A stretch of 64,000 bases of DNA from Alteromonas macleodii (GCF_903772925.1 NZ_LR812090.1:1632333-1696332), one strand, 5' to 3'. Counted from the stretch's first letter, positions 45,173 through 54,367 are shown. Notes: generated by a model not told the origin, from the sequence alone. Numbers and translations are program-made.

Positions 45173-45538
45173 TTAAAGAGTAACACCTTCATCTAGCGTG
45201 ACAAAAATTGAGTGACGTACTTCATTGTACATCGCGCGAGAGCAGTGACCTTCACCCTCGGTATCTTCTAACAGCAGTACATCGCCCGCACCAAATACAT
45301 GGCGCTCTCCGTTTGATACTGTAAATTCGGCACGACCTTTTATAATGAAAAGAAGTTGTCGTGCAGGGGCAGGGTGCCATTTGAAGTCATAGTCGGCAGG
45401 TGTCTCGCGAAAGATAATTTTATCTGCACCAAATTTCTCTGAAAGCATACCGATAGGACCGCCGTCTTTTAGCGCTATTTCGACCTCGCCAAAGTGGCTT
45501 TTGCCCGCTTCATCGTTGTAAATCCTTGTTATTTTCAT
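45173..45538 (-). CDS. Small single-domain cupin protein
   Basis: This 121-residue protein is a one-domain cupin (KWHPAPARQLLFIIKGRAEF, then FGAGDVLLLEDTEGEGHCS). His in WHPAP and GHCS, with Glu in the second motif, could bind a metal. (S)-ureidoglycine aminohydrolase is a two-cupin protein of about twice this length, so identity with it is not supported. Its place as the last gene after the allantoate amidohydrolase suggests a step or a scavenging role in ureide breakdown. AAGGGT precedes the ATG. Confidence 0.75.
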   Translation of the reverse strand: MKITRIYNDEAGKSHFGEVEIALKDGGPIGMLSEKFGADKIIFRETPADYDFKWHPAPARQLLFIIKGRAEFTVSNGERHVFGAGDVLLLEDTEGEGHCSRAMYNEVRHSIFVTLDEGVTL

Positions 45539-45574
45539 TATCGACCCTTGTTTAAGACTGTACTGATTTGAACA

Positions 45575-46819
45575 TTACGCGTGCTTGAGTTTGCTTATGG
45601 TTTTATAAAGCACCGACAAACTGGCAGCCACATCCTCATGGGTAATAGACTCAGCTGGGTGATGGCTTATGCCACCCTTACAGCGTGTGAATAGCATGGC
45701 TACAGGGCAAATATCTGCAATAGCCATAGCGTCATGACCCGCTCCTGAAGCAAGAATTCGTGGTGCTATACCGCTTTCTTGAACACCGCGAACAAGTGCT
45801 TGCTTTAACTGACTATCGCAATGTACCGCAGGCGCACTATGGGTTTGCTCGCGGGTGAAAGTTAACTGCCTAGCTTGCGCAATGTCATCAAATTTTTGCA
45901 ATATTTCTGCCAATACTGAATCGCGTAAATCATCATCCTCGCTTCTAATATCAAGGGAGAATCGCGTGCGCCCAGATATTACGTTTACGCCGTTCGGCGC
46001 ATTCTCAATTTTACCTACGGTGGCCACAACCCCCGGGCGTTGTAAGCTTATGCTTTCTACCGCTAGTAACATTTCTGCACTTGCGCATAGGGCGTCACGA
46101 CGCATAGACATAGGCACAGTACCGGCGTGTCCAGCCATTCCTTCTACGGTAAAGTTAAAACGCTTGGCACCTGCAATAGCACTTACGACACCTACAGGCA
46201 GGTTTTCTTGCTCTAAAACAGGCCCTTGTTCAATGTGAAGCTCTAAATAGCCCAGAATGTCAGTGGGGGAAATAGCCGCGCTGTTAACCGCATCGAAACT
46301 AAGCCCAAAGTTAGCCATGGCTTGTTCTAGGCTTACACCGTTTTCATCTTTTAAGTGACGCCACTGCTCTTGCCATTTGCCGGTTAGTGCACGGCTACCT
46401 AATAGCGTGGTGCCAAAACGCGTGCCTTCTTCATCACAAAAGCCCACAATGTCGATGTGGAACGGGAACTTAGTTTGTGTGCCGTCAAACATAGCAACCA
46501 TTGAGATAGCGGCAACTACGCCCAGCATTCCGTCGTACTTTCCGCCGTTAGGCACGGTGTCGAGATGACTACCTAGAATTAATCGCGGCGCATTGGGCAC
46601 ACTGGAGGTATAGCGCCCCCAAATGTTGCCAACGGCATCTTGCCATGTAGTCATGCCCGCCTCAATCATCCAGCCAGAGGCCAGTTGGTTGGCAAGCTTG
46701 TGCTGCTCGGTTAAATAGCGTCTGTCTAGGCAAGTGGGGTCTTGGCTTAAGGTGCCTAACGTTTCGCACCTTGCCATAACCTGGGTCGCTAGTTCAGTAA
46801 ATTCTACGAATTCACCCAT
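45575..46819 (-). CDS. Allantoate amidohydrolase (M20 family)
   Basis: This 414-residue binuclear metal amidohydrolase of the M20 family (AllC/HpxK type) turns allantoate into ureidoglycine, CO2 and ammonia. Metal-site motifs are LGSHLDTVPNGGKYDG, DEEGTRFGTTLLGS, LELHIEQGPVLE and SGAGHDAM. The related N-carbamoyl amino acid hydrolases share these motifs, but context favours allantoate. ATG 46819 has GGGAG upstream and overlaps the previous gene by 8 bases. Confidence 0.9.
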   Translation of the reverse strand: MGEFVEFTELATQVMARCETLGTLSQDPTCLDRRYLTEQHKLANQLASGWMIEAGMTTWQDAVGNIWGRYTSSVPNAPRLILGSHLDTVPNGGKYDGMLGVVAAISMVAMFDGTQTKFPFHIDIVGFCDEEGTRFGTTLLGSRALTGKWQEQWRHLKDENGVSLEQAMANFGLSFDAVNSAAISPTDILGYLELHIEQGPVLEQENLPVGVVSAIAGAKRFNFTVEGMAGHAGTVPMSMRRDALCASAEMLLAVESISLQRPGVVATVGKIENAPNGVNVISGRTRFSLDIRSEDDDLRDSVLAEILQKFDDIAQARQLTFTREQTHSAPAVHCDSQLKQALVRGVQESGIAPRILASGAGHDAMAIADICPVAMLFTRCKGGISHHPAESITHEDVAASLSVLYKTISKLKHA

Positions 46820-48080
46820 TCGCAACTCCCGTTGCTTTAGCCTCAGCATAAACGCTAAGCGCAGCGTCTACCCCTTTACCCGAAGGTAGCGCAAACCCTT
46901 GCATGCGAAGTACGGTTTCAAGCGACTGGAGTGTATGCATTACGGCATCTTCTCTGGCGTTGTACCCCATTGTACCAATGCGCCAAATCTTACCTTTTAA
47001 AGGCCCAAAGCTGGTGCCGATTTCAATATTGAATCGCAGCAATAAGGTTTCGCGTACTTCTTCACCGTGAACACCATCGGGAATATGAACACCAACCACG
47101 TTGTACATTTTGTGCTTAAGATTGCCGAATGGTTTAAGCCCCATAGCCTGTATACCGGCAAGCATGGCGTCACCAGCCACTTTATGACGCGCAATAACGT
47201 TTTGCTGACCTTCCTCTAAATGCACACGCGCACATTCCCGAGCGCAATAAAGCATAGTGGCCGCTTCGGTATGGTGGTTTAAGCGCTCTTCGCCCCAATA
47301 ATCCATGATCATAGGTAAATCGAAGTAGTTAGAGCGAATCTTAGGGCCGCGCGCCGCCTCGTGATGGGCATCGCGAATACCGGCTTCCACGTGATGACGG
47401 GTACGTACGCTTTTAACAAACTTGTCGCTAAGGGTAATAGGCGCACTGCCTGACGGACCACCCAAACACTTTTGAAGGCCAACCGATACCGCGTCTAATT
47501 TCCATGCATCAACATCCAGTGGGTTTCCACCTACTGACGCGGTTGCATCGCAGTAAAACAAGACGTCATTCGCCTCACAAATGGCGCCAATATGCTCAAG
47601 CGGTTGAAGCATTGTGGTAGAGGTATCGCCTTGTACAATGGCAAGAAGCTTGGGTTTTACTTCTTTTACTGCTGCTTCTATTTGCTCAGGCGTAAATACT
47701 TCACCCCAAGGCACTTCAATGGTGTGTACTTCAGCGTCGGCACGCTCTGCAATTTCAGCAAGTAAGTGGCCGAAGCGCCCGAAGATAGGCACAAGGACTT
47801 TGTCGCCTGGCTCTATTGCCGAGACCAAAACCGCTTCGATACCCGCGCGCGATGTACCGTCGACCAAAAAGGTTTGCTGGTTTTGGGTATTAAACACATC
47901 GCGATAAAGCTGCATTGTCTCATTCATATAGCCTGTCATTACCGGGTCGTACTGGCCTACTAATTGAGTAGACATCGCGCTTAACACACGTGGGTAGCAG
48001 TTAATAGGGCCAGGGCCCATTAACAAACGAGGTGGAGGATTAAGTGGCGCGAAAGTTCCTGTAGACGCTTCTTTAGACAT
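46812..48080 (-). CDS. pucG: (S)-ureidoglycine-glyoxylate aminotransferase (PucG type)
   Basis: This 422-residue class V, fold-type I aminotransferase uses PLP bound to Lys near residue 204 in GLQKCLGGPSGSAP. The opening NPPPRLLMGPGPINCYPRVL and GQYDPVM match PucG and alanine-glyoxylate aminotransferases. With ureidoglycine as donor and glyoxylate as acceptor it yields oxalurate and glycine. The allantoate amidohydrolase gene overlaps its 3' end, which favours PucG over serine- or alanine-glyoxylate aminotransferase. AGGAG precedes the ATG. Confidence 0.9.
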   Translation of the reverse strand: MSKEASTGTFAPLNPPPRLLMGPGPINCYPRVLSAMSTQLVGQYDPVMTGYMNETMQLYRDVFNTQNQQTFLVDGTSRAGIEAVLVSAIEPGDKVLVPIFGRFGHLLAEIAERADAEVHTIEVPWGEVFTPEQIEAAVKEVKPKLLAIVQGDTSTTMLQPLEHIGAICEANDVLFYCDATASVGGNPLDVDAWKLDAVSVGLQKCLGGPSGSAPITLSDKFVKSVRTRHHVEAGIRDAHHEAARGPKIRSNYFDLPMIMDYWGEERLNHHTEAATMLYCARECARVHLEEGQQNVIARHKVAGDAMLAGIQAMGLKPFGNLKHKMYNVVGVHIPDGVHGEEVRETLLLRFNIEIGTSFGPLKGKIWRIGTMGYNAREDAVMHTLQSLETVLRMQGFALPSGKGVDAALSVYAEAKATGVANG

Positions 48081-48090
48081 GTGGGCACTC

Positions 48091-48909
48091 CTAGATAAGC
48101 ACTTGCGCTAGCATGCGCAAGCCAGTGATGATGAGAACAACGGCGAAGATTTTTTTAAGTAAACCAGCGTCTAGCTTGTTGGCAATGGTCGCGCCGACTG
48201 GTGCAAATAAAACCGTTAGCGGAACAATGCACGCAAAACCTAGCAAGTTTACATAGCCGTATGTTGCGAAGGGGGCGTCAGCAGGTGTGGTTCCTACGAA
48301 TAACAACGTAAGTGCTGCGGGTAGCGAAATAATTAAGCCTACCGCCGCAGCAGTTCCAACCGCTTTGTGCGCTGGGTAATTACAAAAAGTGAGTGTAGGC
48401 ACGGTTAGCGTACCGCCGCCAATACCCACCATAGAGCTAAATAAACCAATACACGTTGCCATCACTGACTGACCTGCACGGCCCGGTAGCCCTTTAAATA
48501 GCGCATCTTTTTTGCCAATAAGCATATTGATGGCAGATAAGGTTGCGATAACGCCGAACAACAGGGTCAAGAACGTTGGGTTAACCACGGTTACCGCATA
48601 GCTTCCAGCAAGTACCCCAATTAAAATAAATACTGCCCATGCTTTTAGCAGCGCAAAGTCAACGTTGCCTTTACTGTGGTGAGCGCGAATAGAGCTAACT
48701 GAAGTAGGGACGATAGTCGCAAGCGACGTGGCCGTGGCAATAACCATGGCACTTTCAGGCGACACACCAAGTGCTTGGAAAAGAAAAAATAGTACCGGCA
48801 CAATAACAATACCGCCACCTACGCCAAGCATACCTGCTAGTATGCCGGCAAATACGCCCGTTCCCGCGAGCGATAATATAACCGTGAGGTTATCCATTAA
48901 AAACTGCAT
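48091..48909 (-). CDS. TauE/SafE-family anion permease
   Basis: This 272-residue protein has about eight membrane spans and the two family repeats GMLGVGGGIVIVPVL and SSMVGIGGGTLTVPTL. TauE/SafE carriers export sulfite, sulfoacetate and other small organic anions. It is tightly placed between the HpxW-like gene and pucG, 10 bases before the latter. Export of an end product such as oxalate, or uptake of a ureide, is a reasonable inference but unproved. Confidence 0.85.
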   Translation of the reverse strand: MQFLMDNLTVILSLAGTGVFAGILAGMLGVGGGIVIVPVLFFLFQALGVSPESAMVIATATSLATIVPTSVSSIRAHHSKGNVDFALLKAWAVFILIGVLAGSYAVTVVNPTFLTLLFGVIATLSAINMLIGKKDALFKGLPGRAGQSVMATCIGLFSSMVGIGGGTLTVPTLTFCNYPAHKAVGTAAAVGLIISLPAALTLLFVGTTPADAPFATYGYVNLLGFACIVPLTVLFAPVGATIANKLDAGLLKKIFAVVLIITGLRMLAQVLI

Positions 48910-49032
48910 GTGATTTCTATCTCTTTAACAATTGCTATTTAAATACTTTGTATGCGTTAAGCTGTTTGAGAAGCGCCTTTGCAGACGCTTTCCAAAAAAA
49001 CGGGGTTGTGGAAGCCAAGGTTTAAAAAAAAA

Positions 49033-50610
49033 CTAGCGATGACCGAAGTAAGCTTTACCGTCACTTCGCGGGTCGCTCGCGCCGCTAACCGAGCCCTCTG
49101 TGTCGCGAATAATGGCACCCGCGTGGCCCATAAGTTCGTTGCAAGGATCTACCGTAACCATATCGTGCCCCCTTGCCAGTAAGCTTTCGCCCACGTATTC
49201 AACTAAATCACGTTCTGCTTTTAAGTTGTGGCTTTGATCGCCCCAGGTTCTGCCAAGTAACCATCGACCAAGGGAAATCGCTTTACCAATAGGCTGTCCG
49301 TGGTAAATATGGCGGGCAAATAGCGCGGCTTGGGTTTGAGGTTGACCCTCACCACCCATGGTGCCGTAACTCATACGGCGTCCGTCGATAAGCTCGGCAA
49401 ACGCAGGGTTTAAGGTATGGAACGGCTTTAAGCCAGGCGCTAAATATTGGTTACTGTTTGAGTCTAGCGAGAACGAAGTGCCTCGGTTATTCCATACAAT
49501 GCCGGTTTGAGGGCTAACTACGCCTGAACCGAACTCCCAATAAAGAGATTGAATGTAGCTCACCATACGACCTTCTGAGTCGCAGCAGCCCATCCAGATG
49601 GTATCGCCATGCTTGGCTTCGTGTGGCCACGGCAATGCTTTATCTAGTGAAATGTTTTTCACCATTTCATCAAGTGCGTCGTCACTTAACAGGCTTTGTA
49701 AATTTACCGGGGTACGAGACGGGTCGGTTACATTCGCGTTACGGGCAATGAAAGCTTGTTTGGTACATTCAATAAGTAAATGCACCATGTCTGCATCGGT
49801 ATTGCCTAAATGCTGAACCTTGTCATAAAGTGCCAAGATAATAAGCGAGGCTACACCTTGCGTTGGTGCAGGTAGGTTATAAAGCTTGCCTTTGCTGGTA
49901 GATACTGACAATGGCTCAACAATCGTTGCTTTGTAATTGTTGAAATCTTCAAGGCGAATAGGCGAGCCAGCCGCTTCTAAGTCTTCAGCCAGTTTTGCCG
50001 CTAATTCACCATGGTAAAAATCATCAAGCCCTTTATCTGCCAATTGCTTTAAGGTTTCTGACAGCTTTGTCAGTTTTAAAATTTTGCCTTTTTTAAGCGC
50101 CTTGCCTTTAATTAAAAATTGCGCGAAGTTTTCGTCAGCGCTTAGTTCGTCGAAGGTCTTGTTACTGGCATCAACTAAACTTTGAGTAACTTCAATACCC
50201 CAGTTAGCTTGGCTTATCGCCGTATCAAACAATGTGGTTAGTGGTAAACCACTTTGCCATTCATGGCTTATATCTAGAGCAGCTTTCCAACCGGCCACTG
50301 CGCCGGCCATGGTCAATGCAGACTTTCCGCCTCGGCTTGGTATGGCATCGCTACCTTCGTAAAATGCGGGTGTTGCGCCTTTTGCTGCCACGCCTGATGC
50401 ATCGATACCAATAGGCTTTTTGCCCGGCTCACTGATGAGCCAAAATCCGTCACCGCCCATGCCGTTCATATGTGGGTATTCAACGGCAATAGAGGCTGCA
50501 GCGGCTACCATAGCTTCAATAGCGGTGCCGCCTTTTTCTAGTATGTTTAAGCCCACTTGTGATGCTGCAAAGTGAGGGGCTGTAAACGCAATATTAGGTT
50601 TTTCACTCAT
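49033..50610 (-). CDS. hpxW: Ntn hydrolase of gamma-glutamyltransferase family, likely oxamate amidohydrolase (HpxW)
   Basis: This 525-residue protein has the Ggt fold. The predicted self-cleavage nucleophile is Thr337 in HGDTIWMG, giving a large and a small chain; MGGEGQPQTQAAL near the C-terminus is typical. It lacks a signal peptide, unlike periplasmic Ggt. In Klebsiella the uric-acid gene hpxW encodes a Ggt-fold oxamate amidohydrolase, and this gene sits in a matching context between an amidase and pucG. I therefore read it as converting oxamate to oxalate and ammonia. The start at ATG 50610 follows AAGGAAAT. Confidence 0.78.
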   Translation of the reverse strand: MSEKPNIAFTAPHFAASQVGLNILEKGGTAIEAMVAAAASIAVEYPHMNGMGGDGFWLISEPGKKPIGIDASGVAAKGATPAFYEGSDAIPSRGGKSALTMAGAVAGWKAALDISHEWQSGLPLTTLFDTAISQANWGIEVTQSLVDASNKTFDELSADENFAQFLIKGKALKKGKILKLTKLSETLKQLADKGLDDFYHGELAAKLAEDLEAAGSPIRLEDFNNYKATIVEPLSVSTSKGKLYNLPAPTQGVASLIILALYDKVQHLGNTDADMVHLLIECTKQAFIARNANVTDPSRTPVNLQSLLSDDALDEMVKNISLDKALPWPHEAKHGDTIWMGCCDSEGRMVSYIQSLYWEFGSGVVSPQTGIVWNNRGTSFSLDSNSNQYLAPGLKPFHTLNPAFAELIDGRRMSYGTMGGEGQPQTQAALFARHIYHGQPIGKAISLGRWLLGRTWGDQSHNLKAERDLVEYVGESLLARGHDMVTVDPCNELMGHAGAIIRDTEGSVSGASDPRSDGKAYFGHR

Positions 50611-50813
50611 AATTATTTCCTTCAAAAACTCAGCAACCACGCCATCGTGTTTAGCCCTAGTTAGTCAATAGCTAGGTAAATAGACGTGCTGTCTCGTCTA
50701 ACTTCCGTCTCTTTTTTCAACTTAAGTGCGATAGGGCGCTCTGTGCTTTATTTTAGTGCGGCATAACCGGCACTTAAATGAAGTTAAACAGATACTTTGC
50801 GCGCTTTTCACCT

Positions 50814-52097
50814 TTAGCGAGTGGTTAGCGTTTTAGCTAACGCGAGAAGTGCAAGATCGTTGCCTTTTTTGCCCACAAGCGATAATCCGCACGGGGCATT
50901 GTGTAGGGTAAACAACGGTAAATGAAGCTGGGGTAAACCCGCAAGCCCTGCTACTGCCGTAAGGGCGAGCAGAGCGTTTCTATCATTTGCCAGAGTCGTA
51001 TCATCGGCGTCACATCGAGGTGCGACACCAGGTGTTGTGGGCATAACCAAAACGTCTATTTCTTCAAATAGCCTAGTTAAATGGTTTATTACCACGATTT
51101 GCTGCGCTTTAGCTTGTTCTACATCTTGTGTTGTTATGGTTTTACACCAATCTAAGCGCAACATAATATCGTTAGCGATGTCGGGTTGAGTATTTTCAAT
51201 CCATTCGCCATGCTGCTGCCAAATTTCACTGCCTTGTAAAGTGCGAAATGTAGCGGCGGTTTGTAACTTGTTTAAATCAACTTGTGTTTCTGACAGCACA
51301 ATACAATTATTGCTGTCTTCAAGAGCATTAAGCCAGGTTTGGCAAAGCGATGTATGAGCGGTTTGCTCAAATAAGTGTGCCGCTATACCCAAGCGAGGTT
51401 CGTTAGGTATGTCACTTTGCGTAGCACTATCAAGACAAACATTGGCTACCTTTGACAGTGTATCTAAATCCCTTGTCATCCAACCCACGGTATCGAACGA
51501 TGGCGCAAGGGCTACCATGTTGTCGCAAGCCACGGCGCCATGGGTGGTGCGAAGCCCCCATAAACCCTGATAGCTAGACGGTACGCGTATAGAGCCACCT
51601 GTATCTGTGCCAAGACCAATATCGGCAAGGTGTGCGCTAACGGCAACCGCAGAGCCTGACGAAGAACCGCCAGGAATATGAGCTGGCGCTACCGGGTTCA
51701 CAAGCGTTTCGTAATGCTTATTTTGCCCGTGTAAGCTGTAAGCAAGTTCGTCAGTAATGGTTTTACCTTTAAACGCGGCGCCTGCTGCAAGCATGTTCGC
51801 CACACAGCTATTTGTACTTTTTGGTACGGGGTGCGTTGCCAACCAATCCGGGTTGCCCGCTGCTGTCGGTAACCCTTCAATATCGAATAAGTCTTTTACC
51901 GCGAGCCCTAAACCGCTTAGCGGTTTGTTTACATTGCACGCTTTTGTTGTGCCTTCGGTTAACCCTTGGCTTGCCCCGTTATTTAAAGAAGACGTGTCTT
52001 CCTTACGGTTTTTAAAGCCATTAAAGGTTGTTTCTAAATTTTCAATCGCCTGCGTGAACTTTGCATCACAGGGCTTTAGTACAAAAGGAGAGCTCAC
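50814..52097 (-). CDS. Amidase-signature enzyme, candidate oxalurate amidohydrolase (HpxY-like)
   Basis: This 427-residue amidase has the Ser-cisSer-Lys triad: Lys68 (LAVKDLF), Ser145 (PGGSSSGSA) and Ser169 (GTDTGGSIRVP). Klebsiella hpxWXYZ, needed for oxalurate use, includes the GatA-like amidase HpxY, so oxalurate or an adjacent ureide is the likeliest substrate. No HpxX (GatC-like) or HpxZ partner is seen next to it. The start is GTG 52097 with a weak ribosome site. A 16-bp palindrome lies 46 bases upstream. Its GC and codon look match the neighbours. Confidence 0.8.
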   Translation of the reverse strand: MSSPFVLKPCDAKFTQAIENLETTFNGFKNRKEDTSSLNNGASQGLTEGTTKACNVNKPLSGLGLAVKDLFDIEGLPTAAGNPDWLATHPVPKSTNSCVANMLAAGAAFKGKTITDELAYSLHGQNKHYETLVNPVAPAHIPGGSSSGSAVAVSAHLADIGLGTDTGGSIRVPSSYQGLWGLRTTHGAVACDNMVALAPSFDTVGWMTRDLDTLSKVANVCLDSATQSDIPNEPRLGIAAHLFEQTAHTSLCQTWLNALEDSNNCIVLSETQVDLNKLQTAATFRTLQGSEIWQQHGEWIENTQPDIANDIMLRLDWCKTITTQDVEQAKAQQIVVINHLTRLFEEIDVLVMPTTPGVAPRCDADDTTLANDRNALLALTAVAGLAGLPQLHLPLFTLHNAPCGLSLVGKKGNDLALLALAKTLTTR

Positions 52098-52143
52098 AGC
52101 GCGTTACTTATTAATTATTGTTTCTTTATTAGTCTTTCCATCA

Positions 52144-52159
52144 TGAAACAACTGTTTCA
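52144..52159. promoter_or_regulatory. 16-bp palindrome, candidate RpiR/HpxU-type operator
   Basis: TGAAACAACTGTTTCA has perfect 7-bp arms and lies 46 bases before the amidase start, in the promoter region of the amidase-hpxW-tauE-pucG-allantoate operon. A second short palindrome AACGATCGTT follows near 52175. The nearby RpiR-family gene is the obvious candidate regulator. Confidence 0.5.
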
Positions 52160-52380
52160 CTATAAAGTCAAGAGAAACGATCGTTGCTTTTCGCTTCAAT
52201 AGAAATAATTGACTGAGAGAGAATAAATGAAGACGTGAGCAAGAACGCAAAGCAAGGCTCAGTTACAGCGGATTACGGTTAAGCAGCCTTACCAAGCTGT
52301 GTGCTTTTCTCTGCGTTTTCTCTGAGGCTATTTGGATGGGGTAAATAGCTTGGGATATGCGTAGTTGTGCCAGTTAGTAG

Positions 52381-52944
52381 CTAAAAGCCTTGAGGGTTTT
52401 CTTTCAGAAAGGCAGCTTCTTCGGCTGTAGATTCACGGCCCAACACTGAATTTCGGTGAGGGTAGCGTCCAAACCTTTCAATGACCGCCTGATGGCGTTT
52501 CTCAAAAGTGTATTCTTTCTCAAGCCCTTCCTGAGAGAAGAGTTCCAGCGCTACATCGTGAATAGCTAACGACTCGCTGTGCATAAAAGGCATGTACAGA
52601 AACGCTCGTTGTTGCGGGGTAAGCATTTTGTCAGCCTCTACGCTTACCGCTTCTTGAGCCAATATCAGCGCTATACTGTCAGCACTAAATGCATCTGGCT
52701 GATTGCGATAAATATTTCGGGAAAATTGATCAAGAAGAATAATTTCGGCAAGCCTACCTGTGGCCGTAGCGCGCCAAGGCCAAAGTTCACCACGCACAGC
52801 CGCTGTGCGCAACGTAGAAAACCGTGAAGCAATGGTTTTATCTAATGCTGCATCTTCTTTAAACCATTGTTCAGGTGACAGTTCACCAAACCAAAAGTCT
52901 AGTACACCGTTAGCCTCTTCCATGACTACTCGCGTTTTATCCAT
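52381..52944 (-). CDS. DUF924 family protein
   Basis: This 187-residue protein belongs to DUF924 (VLDFWFGELSPEQWF, RLAEIILLDQFSRNIYR, YMPFMHSES, FGRYPHRNSVLGR). The fold is all-helical and TPR-like; the function is unknown. ATG 52944 has GAGGTG upstream. It lies between the amidase and the RpiR regulator with gaps on both sides, so it is probably a separate unit. Confidence 0.85.
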   Translation of the reverse strand: MDKTRVVMEEANGVLDFWFGELSPEQWFKEDAALDKTIASRFSTLRTAAVRGELWPWRATATGRLAEIILLDQFSRNIYRNQPDAFSADSIALILAQEAVSVEADKMLTPQQRAFLYMPFMHSESLAIHDVALELFSQEGLEKEYTFEKRHQAVIERFGRYPHRNSVLGRESTAEEAAFLKENPQGF

Positions 52945-53098
52945 ATTCACCTCAACTACACGCTTACTGCAGTAAAATTAAAGTCATTAAGACTTATACT
53001 TCTTTTTATCGAAAAAGTTCCATTTTCGCTTGCGAAATCGTAATTGTGTGCTACGACCGCCTATATAGTATTGCTTAAAAAGTGTGCTATGGGAAGAG

Positions 53099-53932
53099 TT
53101 AACGCTTAGGGCTTTCTAATTCATCCATTTGAATGTAGATATCAGTAATGGCATCAACACGGTCTGCGGCCTTACTACCTAATGCGTCGTAGGTAAGGTT
53201 ACACAGGGATGCGACTAAGCTCATGGGCGCGGCGTAGCTATCGAAAGGAGAGTCACTGCCAATGTGGGTTACAAGCAGGTGGTCTACATCATTGCGATAA
53301 CCTTGGCCTGTAGGGTCGGTTATTAGCACCGTTTTGCAGTGTTTTATGCTGTTTAGAACAAACTTGAACTGGCGGGTCCTGCGGCGAAAGCCGAAAAGTA
53401 CCACTAGATCATTTTCTGTGAGGTCAATAAGATCTTCGCTAAGGGTCTGCCCAGGTTGGGGAAGTACGCGAACCGATGTCCTAATTTGCTTAAGCTGCTG
53501 TCTAAAATGAAGGGCGATTGGGTAAGCGTTGCGAAACCCAATTAAAGTAATCTGACCTGCTGAAGCAAGCAGTGTAGCTATATCTTTTAGTGCATCGGAC
53601 GATGTACCGTCGAATGTATTAGCTAAATTTTTACTATCACTTTCATGCTGTAGAACGCTGCTTGAAGGATTTACTACAGGCACGCCCTGCTCACGTAGTT
53701 GCACTAATGCGTCTTTGGCTTGTTGGTGCGACTCGAAGCCCAGCTGGCGAAAGAACCGACTTACGGTGGCTTTCGAAGTTCCTGTTTTTTCTGCAATGAA
53801 TGAGGTGGACTGGCTAAGGACAGCGATAGGGTTTTGCTGAATGTAATGCGCGATAGATTTGCCCGAAGGTGACAACGCGGCATAGTGTTTTTCAATCTGT
53901 TGTAAAACGTCGCTAGGGCTATTTTTTGTCAT
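53099..53932 (-). CDS. RpiR-family transcriptional regulator with SIS domain
   Basis: This 277-residue protein has an N-terminal RpiR helix-turn-helix (FIAEKTGTSKATVSRFFRQLGF) and a C-terminal SIS domain (about 115-250; ITLIGFRNAYPIALHFRQQL) that in relatives binds phosphosugars or other small ligands. In Klebsiella the RpiR-type repressor HpxU controls the allantoate genes, which fits this position at the end of the purine cluster. ATG 53932 follows AAGGCG. An inverted repeat ATTTCACG / CGTGAAAT spans its promoter. Confidence 0.82.
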   Translation of the reverse strand: MTKNSPSDVLQQIEKHYAALSPSGKSIAHYIQQNPIAVLSQSTSFIAEKTGTSKATVSRFFRQLGFESHQQAKDALVQLREQGVPVVNPSSSVLQHESDSKNLANTFDGTSSDALKDIATLLASAGQITLIGFRNAYPIALHFRQQLKQIRTSVRVLPQPGQTLSEDLIDLTENDLVVLFGFRRRTRQFKFVLNSIKHCKTVLITDPTGQGYRNDVDHLLVTHIGSDSPFDSYAAPMSLVASLCNLTYDALGSKAADRVDAITDIYIQMDELESPKR

Positions 53933-54367
53933 TGGTATCGCCTTATACATCTTGTGCAATTATTTCACGACTTTTGTTCGATATACAAACACAACGTGAA
54001 ATTCACCAATCAATTCCACTGAAAATCGCCAAGGGTTACGAAGATAAGAGCGATAATAACGAATAAATAGGTTACTAAATTCCGCCCTTCAAACTTTATT
54101 TATCGAGTACAAATCTAAAAAGTTTAAAGCCAGTAATGGCTTACCTAAACTAACGCCTGTATTGGGCTAAAGTTGCATCTAATTACTTCTTCAATTCATA
54201 CATTTTGGCACTACACTTTCATACATACTAACGGTAAAAATTCACGAAAGTGTCATCAGTTGGTAATCATGTTGTTGGCTTAGCTGTTTTGCTGTTTTTC
54301 TAGGCACACCCGATTTACTAGAAAGGTCTACAGCGAGTTCAGCGTGGTTTAAAGAAAGAGGTGAGTT
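53933..54367. other. Intergenic region between RpiR and CPBP genes
   Basis: This 435-base divergent promoter region contains the inverted repeat ATTTCACG (53962-53969) / CGTGAAAT (53995-54002), 8-bp arms 25 bases apart, close to the rpiR start. The remaining 365 bases are AT-rich and show no gene or clear structure. Confidence 0.5.

Noticed and set aside
49033..50610. Periplasmic gamma-glutamyltransferase
   Set aside because: No signal peptide, and the operon context fits the cytoplasmic oxamate amidohydrolase HpxW.
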